From NCBI GenBank assembly GCA_937896265.1, contig CALBMD010000275.1, forward strand, positions 1 to 9,228: a stretch of 9,228 bases of DNA. The letters run 5' to 3'. Under the pieces are notes generated by a model. It searched no databases and was not told the origin of the DNA. It saw only the letters and a program-made list of their open reading frames with translations. A program made the position numbers and the translations under genes. Positions 5,642-9,228 of the stretch are shown one piece after another. Each line of letters opens with the position of its first letter. Position 1 is the stretch's first letter. The DNA comes from an uncultured Pseudomonadota bacterium (GTDB taxonomy: Bacteria > Bdellovibrionota_B > Oligoflexia > Oligoflexales > Bog-1112).

Positions 5642-6667
5642 ATGGAATATAAGAATGTCTTCCTTGAAGGTACAGGTTTTCATCTACCTTCTGAAGTCCT
5701 GACATCAGCGGAAATTGAAGACCGTTTAGCGTCTTGTGGAGAGCGGTTAGGCCTGGTAACCGGTCGACTTGAAAAGTTAACTGGTATCCGAGAGCGACGG
5801 ATTTGGCCAAGCGGTACTAGGCCATCTGCTGTCAGTATAAAAGCGGCTATCAAAGCCCTCGAAGCTGCCAATGTCAGTAAAGATGATATTAATCTTGTTA
5901 TCCATGCTGGTGTTTGTCGTGATGCTCTAGAGCCGGCAACAGCGTGTGTCGTGCACGAAGGATTAGGACTTGATCCTTCTTGTATAGCTTTTGATGTGTC
6001 TAATGCTTGTGTTGGCTTTCTCAATGCGCTGCTTATCGCTGCGAATATGATTGAGCTGGGACAAATTAATTACGCTTTGGTGGTCTCTGGTGAAAATTCC
6101 GGGCCAATCTATCCAGACACTATTCAAGCACTATTGGCAGATCAAAGTGCTGATGCTTTAAAGAACCGTTTAGCAAGCTTGACTTTAGGCTCAGGTGCGG
6201 TGGCTTTTGTTCTTGCAAGCCGTAAAAAAGCTAAGACCACTCATCAACTTTTGGGTGGCGCCATACAAACTGACAGTCGCTATTATCATGTTTGCGAAGG
6301 ACAGGGTAATATTTTTCATCAGTCAATGGTAACTAATACCGAAGAAATGTTACGCCAAGGGTTAAACTTATCGAAGATTACCTGGGAGATTTTTAAAGCA
6401 TCTCTAGGTTGGAGTAATCAAACCCCAGACTTTGTTTTTAGCCATCAAGTTAGTCGTAGCCATAACACTAAAGCATTAGAAACCCTTGGTTTGAGCGACA
6501 AAAAGAGTTATTTTGATTTTGAGAATTTAGGAAATACAGGCTCTGTAGCTGTGCCACTTGGTCTTGCCATGCGTGTTGAACAAAGCCTCTTTAAGCAAGG
6601 GGATAAAATAGCTCTCTTGGGTATTGGTTCAGGTTTGTCCTGCGTTATGCTAGGAGTTGACTGGTGA
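5642..6667 (+). CDS. oleA: OleA, acyl-CoA condensing thiolase for olefin synthesis
   Basis: The protein has 341 residues (Xanthomonas OleA is about 338). OleA joins two long-chain fatty acyl-CoAs head to head by a Claisen condensation without decarboxylation, giving a 2-alkyl-3-keto acid; it is the first step of the pathway. The thiolase residues are all present: nucleophile Cys123 (FDVSNACVGF), His268 (FVFSHQVSRSH) and Asn298 (LGNTGS). Glu97 in DALEPATAC lies 26 residues before the Cys, the same spacing as Glu117 to Cys143 of Xanthomonas OleA; that Glu marks OleA apart from FabH-type ketosynthases. The C-terminus has the usual glycine loop GIGSGLSC. An in-frame TGA directly before the ATG fixes the earliest start, but only a weak GGA stands in for a ribosome site. 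It is the first gene of the unit, and its TGA overlaps the oleB GTG. Confidence 0.95.
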   Translation: MEYKNVFLEGTGFHLPSEVLTSAEIEDRLASCGERLGLVTGRLEKLTGIRERRIWPSGTRPSAVSIKAAIKALEAANVSKDDINLVIHAGVCRDALEPATACVVHEGLGLDPSCIAFDVSNACVGFLNALLIAANMIELGQINYALVVSGENSGPIYPDTIQALLADQSADALKNRLASLTLGSGAVAFVLASRKKAKTTHQLLGGAIQTDSRYYHVCEGQGNIFHQSMVTNTEEMLRQGLNLSKITWEIFKASLGWSNQTPDFVFSHQVSRSHNTKALETLGLSDKKSYFDFENLGNTGSVAVPLGLAMRVEQSLFKQGDKIALLGIGSGLSCVMLGVDW

Positions 6668-7554
6668 TCGGTCAAGATCCAGAAGCTTTTGATTTTAAAG
6701 AAAACTACTTTCAGTTACCAAAAGAGGGGCATAGTCTTCACTATGTTGAAGAGGGGCAAGGAGAGGTGATTGTCTGTCTCCATGGTAACCCTACTTGGTC
6801 TTATACTTTTCGAAGAGTCGTGCGTGATTTTAAAAATAGCCACCGAGTCATTGCGTTAGATCATTTAGGCTGTGGTAAATCAAGCAAACCAGATGACTTT
6901 TCTTATCGTCTGGAAAATCACATTGAAAACTTAGACCTTTTTATAAAAGGGTTGAATTTAAAAGATATCACGCTAGTCGTTCATGATTGGGGTGGCGCCA
7001 TTGGCATCGGATGGGCTGTCGATCATCCGCATCTTGTGTCAAAAATAGTGGTGATGAATAGCGCTGCCTTTTTAAGCAAGAGTATTCCGCCAACCATCGC
7101 TATTTGTAAAGTGCCTTTTCTTGGAGAATTGCTAATCCGCGGGTTAAATATTTTTCTCTGGGGTTTATTCTGGTTTGGTACGCATAAAAAACTCTCAGCT
7201 GCTATATGGTCAAAATATTTTGCTCCCTATCCAAGCTTTGCTTCTAGAAAGGCTTTAGCTCGTTTTGTCCAAGATATCCCGCTTTTCAGTAGGCATCCTA
7301 GCTATGCAAAATTAAAAGCGACCCAGGATAAGCTTGGTTCTCTTCAAATGCCAATGTTGTTTCTTTGGGGTATGCGAGATTTTTGTTTTCATCCAGGGTT
7401 TTTGTCCCGTTGGCAGCAATATTTTAGCAACGCTCGAATCGTTCGATTTGCCGAAGCAGGCCACCTTGTGCATGAAGATGAGCCAGTAAAAGTAGCAGCT
7501 GAGTTGAGGGGTTTTATCAGTGAACATCGCGACCCTTATCCGCAAACATGCTAA
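6664..7554 (+). CDS. oleB: OleB, beta-lactone decarboxylase (haloalkane dehalogenase fold)
   Basis: The protein has 296 residues and an alpha/beta-hydrolase fold. OleB takes the 3,4-dialkyl beta-lactone made by OleC and releases CO2 to give a cis-olefin; related enzymes are haloalkane dehalogenases. Visible residues are HGNPTWSYTFR (40-50) with the halide/oxyanion Asn42, nucleophile Asp108 in VVHDWGGAIG followed by Trp109, Asp239 in GMRDFCFHP as the acid, and His267 in AGHLVHED. A hydrophobic cap segment (158-172, RGLNIFLWGLFWFG) fits the greasy substrate and membrane-near assemblies known for OleB-OleC-OleD. Translation starts at GTG 6664, overlapping the oleA stop as GTGA, with AGGAG (6652-6656) seven bases upstream. 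The 3' end overlaps oleC by 35 bases. Confidence 0.95.
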   Translation: MIGQDPEAFDFKENYFQLPKEGHSLHYVEEGQGEVIVCLHGNPTWSYTFRRVVRDFKNSHRVIALDHLGCGKSSKPDDFSYRLENHIENLDLFIKGLNLKDITLVVHDWGGAIGIGWAVDHPHLVSKIVVMNSAAFLSKSIPPTIAICKVPFLGELLIRGLNIFLWGLFWFGTHKKLSAAIWSKYFAPYPSFASRKALARFVQDIPLFSRHPSYAKLKATQDKLGSLQMPMLFLWGMRDFCFHPGFLSRWQQYFSNARIVRFAEAGHLVHEDEPVKVAAELRGFISEHRDPYPQTC

Positions 7555-9187
7555 AAAATGCCCGCATCAGCGGGCTGTTATTTTTCCAGTAGGCTATGAT
7601 GTTGGAGGTAGGCGCGCTTATGCTCACTATACTTTTAAACAGCTTGAACAAGCTTCTGATCTTTTAGCAAAAAAATTTTCACATGATGGCATCCAAAAAG
7701 GTAGCAAGGTCTTACTCTTTGTGCGACCAAGTCTTGAATTCTCTTTGGTAACATTTAGTCTATTTAAAATCGGCGCTGTTGTCATTTTCATTGATCCAGG
7801 AATGGGTCGGAAGAATCTTTTTGAGTGTATTGCAAAAGTTGCCCCTGATGTTTTAATTGCAGAACCAATTGTGCACCTTCTCGCTATGCTTGCCTGTAAG
7901 AAGCTTGGAGCGTTTAAAAAGTGTTACTCGACAGCAAGATTTCATTTTGGTCGTATTCGCTCTTTGCTTAAGATGCTGATAAAAAGTGAAAATTTTGTGG
8001 AGCCTTTTCCTATTGAGCCTGTTAGTGAGGAAGACCTAGCCGCTATTGTTTTTACCTCTGGCGGTACCGGTAAACCCAAGGGAGTTTTATATCAACATGG
8101 GGTTTTTCATCGCCAGGTTGAACTTCTTAAAAGTATGTTTCGTTATTCAGAAAACGATATCGATTTGGCATGTTTTCCTCTTTTTTCCATGACGTCTATG
8201 GCAATGGGAGTAACTTCTTGTCTTCCTGATATGAATGCTGCTGAGCCAGCAAAAGCTTCTCCGGCAAAACTCCTGCAAAATATTCAAGATCAAGGTGTTA
8301 CAACAGCAGCTGGCTCGCCTGCTATTTGGGAAAAAGTCTTGGCATATTGCCAGGAGAAAAAAATTGAGCTTTCTTCGCTGAGGGCCCTTATCATGTTTGG
8401 TGCGCCTGTTGCGCCAAGATTGATTGAAGGCTTTGCACCGCTTTTGCCGCATGGTCAAGTTTATACACCTTACGGTGCTACAGAATGTCTGCCGGTGAGT
8501 CTAGTCTCAAGTGGTGAGCTTCTTGCTTTTGGGATCCATAAAAGCCGTTTAGGCTGGGGTACACTTGTGGGAAAGGGCGTTGAAGGAACTGAAATCAAAA
8601 TAATTGAAGCTTCTGAAAAGCCTATTTTAAATTTGAACCAAGCTAAAGAAATAGCTAAATTTTGTGTCGGTGAAGTGATTGTTAAGGGGCAGCAAGCAAC
8701 AAAAGGTTATTTTGACCATATGCGTGCTGATCAGCTTAGCAAGATTGTTGATGCTGAAGGTGGTTTTTGGCATCGCATGGGTGATATCGGCTATCTTGAT
8801 GATCAAGATAATTTGTGGTTTTGTGGCCGTAAGGATCATTTGGTTTCTGGAGCCACAGAGGATTGGTATAGTGTGCCATGCGAGGCTATTTTTAATAAGC
8901 ATCCCAAGGTCCGCCGTTCAGCTTTAATTGGCCTTGTGATGGCAAATCAAGAGCATAATCCTTGCATAGTTATAGAGCGTTTTGATAGACAAACATCGCT
9001 TTCAATAAAAGAGCGTAATCAATTTCGTAGTGAACTTTTAGCACTGGCAGCTCCCTTTGCGCATACTAAAAATATTGAAACTTTTTTCCTTTTTGAAAAC
9101 TTTCCGGTTGATCGACGGCATAATATTAAAATTGATAGACTTATGCTTCGAGATTATTTCTCTTCGCGGACACAGGAGAATCTGTGA
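7520..9187 (+). CDS. oleC: OleC, beta-lactone synthetase (ANL superfamily)
   Basis: The protein has 555 residues, normal for OleC. It uses ATP to activate the 2-alkyl-3-hydroxy acid from OleD as an adenylate and closes it into a beta-lactone. ANL motifs are in order: phosphate-binding loop FTSGGTGKPKGV (178-189), YGATE (318-322), GDIGYLDD (421-428) with GRKDH (436-440), and the late catalytic Lys537 in VDRRHNIKIDR (530-540). OleC-like stretches are GVTSCLPDMN (230-239) and AGSPAIW (264-270). The GTG at 7520 is chosen because GAGGGG (7506-7511) lies eight bases upstream and the N-terminus NIATLIRKHAK matches where such proteins begin; no ATG is available nearby in frame. It overlaps oleB by 35 bases, and its TGA overlaps the oleD GTG. 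A terminator-like hairpin lies within codons 14-19. Confidence 0.95.
   Translation: MNIATLIRKHAKKCPHQRAVIFPVGYDVGGRRAYAHYTFKQLEQASDLLAKKFSHDGIQKGSKVLLFVRPSLEFSLVTFSLFKIGAVVIFIDPGMGRKNLFECIAKVAPDVLIAEPIVHLLAMLACKKLGAFKKCYSTARFHFGRIRSLLKMLIKSENFVEPFPIEPVSEEDLAAIVFTSGGTGKPKGVLYQHGVFHRQVELLKSMFRYSENDIDLACFPLFSMTSMAMGVTSCLPDMNAAEPAKASPAKLLQNIQDQGVTTAAGSPAIWEKVLAYCQEKKIELSSLRALIMFGAPVAPRLIEGFAPLLPHGQVYTPYGATECLPVSLVSSGELLAFGIHKSRLGWGTLVGKGVEGTEIKIIEASEKPILNLNQAKEIAKFCVGEVIVKGQQATKGYFDHMRADQLSKIVDAEGGFWHRMGDIGYLDDQDNLWFCGRKDHLVSGATEDWYSVPCEAIFNKHPKVRRSALIGLVMANQEHNPCIVIERFDRQTSLSIKERNQFRSELLALAAPFAHTKNIETFFLFENFPVDRRHNIKIDRLMLRDYFSSRTQENL
7560..7585 (+). terminator. Terminator-like hairpin after oleB, inside oleC
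   Basis: GCCCGC, loop ATCA and GCGGGC form a perfect, all-GC 6-base-pair stem, preceded by an A-tract and followed by TGTTATTTTT. It begins five bases after the oleB stop codon. The shape fits an intrinsic terminator, although the T-run is interrupted. Because it lies within oleC, ribosomes moving from the GTG at 7520 would disrupt it, so any termination should depend on translation. Confidence 0.45.
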
Positions 9188-9228
9188 TTTCCAATGACGT
9201 TTTAGTAACTGGAGGAGGGGGTTTTCTC
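9184..9228 (+). CDS. oleD: OleD, NAD(P)H-dependent reductase, 5' fragment
   Basis: Only 15 codons are inside the window. They read ISNDVLVTGGGGFL after the GTG, which is the first beta strand and glycine-rich nucleotide loop of a short-chain, epimerase-type dehydrogenase. In ole systems OleD reduces the OleA product to the 2-alkyl-3-hydroxy acid. The GTG overlaps the oleC stop as GTGA, and AGGAG (9174-9178) lies five bases upstream. Position as the fourth gene supports the name more than the short sequence does. The rest lies beyond the right edge. Confidence 0.85.
   Translation, partial: MISNDVLVTGGGGFL

Noticed and set aside
5680..6024. Minus-strand 114-codon open frame opposite oleA
   Set aside because: It lies antisense to the conserved OleA core with its catalytic Cys; Ser/Arg-rich shadow with no own ribosome site seen.
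5642..6667. Reading of this gene as FabH (fatty acid ketosynthase III)
   Set aside because: The OleA-specific Glu97 and the following oleB, oleC and oleD genes decide for OleA.

Overview
The window is about 9.2 kb of compact, AT-leaning bacterial DNA (roughly 40% GC by eye). A lipoprotein signal peptide, a secreted protein and a YbdG-type mechanosensitive channel suggest a Gram-negative envelope. No rRNA, tRNA, CRISPR array or insertion sequence was seen. The host cannot be named from this window. A predatory or environmental relative of the former Deltaproteobacteria is a reasonable guess, but no marker here proves it.

Left part (1-2754, minus strand). A secreted protein of 435 residues looks like a degenerate, probably inactive subtilisin-fold protein. 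Upstream of it lies a clear YbdG/MscS channel gene. The first 130 bases at the left edge are ambiguous.

Middle part (2755-4229, plus strand). A 108-base divergent region leads to a small lipoprotein with an Asn/Glu-rich linker and an SH3-like C-terminus. An orphan response regulator follows; its C-terminal 70 residues match no output domain I know.

Right part (4232-9228). glpX (class II fructose-1,6-bisphosphatase) and a coupled 110-residue hypothetical gene run leftwards. From the same 112-base intergenic region the olefin genes oleA-oleB-oleC-oleD run rightwards, with oleD cut by the window end after 15 codons. In known ole systems OleA condenses two fatty acyl-CoAs to a beta-keto acid, OleD reduces it to a beta-hydroxy acid, OleC closes the beta-lactone and OleB removes CO2 to give a long-chain cis-olefin. 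The catalytic residues of OleA and OleB, and the ANL-superfamily motifs of OleC, are all visible, so the pathway looks functional as far as it is covered.

The most interesting points are regulatory. Candidate promoters for glpX and ole overlap on opposite strands. A terminator-like hairpin lies just after the oleB stop, inside the start of oleC. The ole genes overlap one another, and oleB, oleC and oleD all begin with GTG. The pseudo-subtilase and the response regulator tail are the main unexplained proteins.
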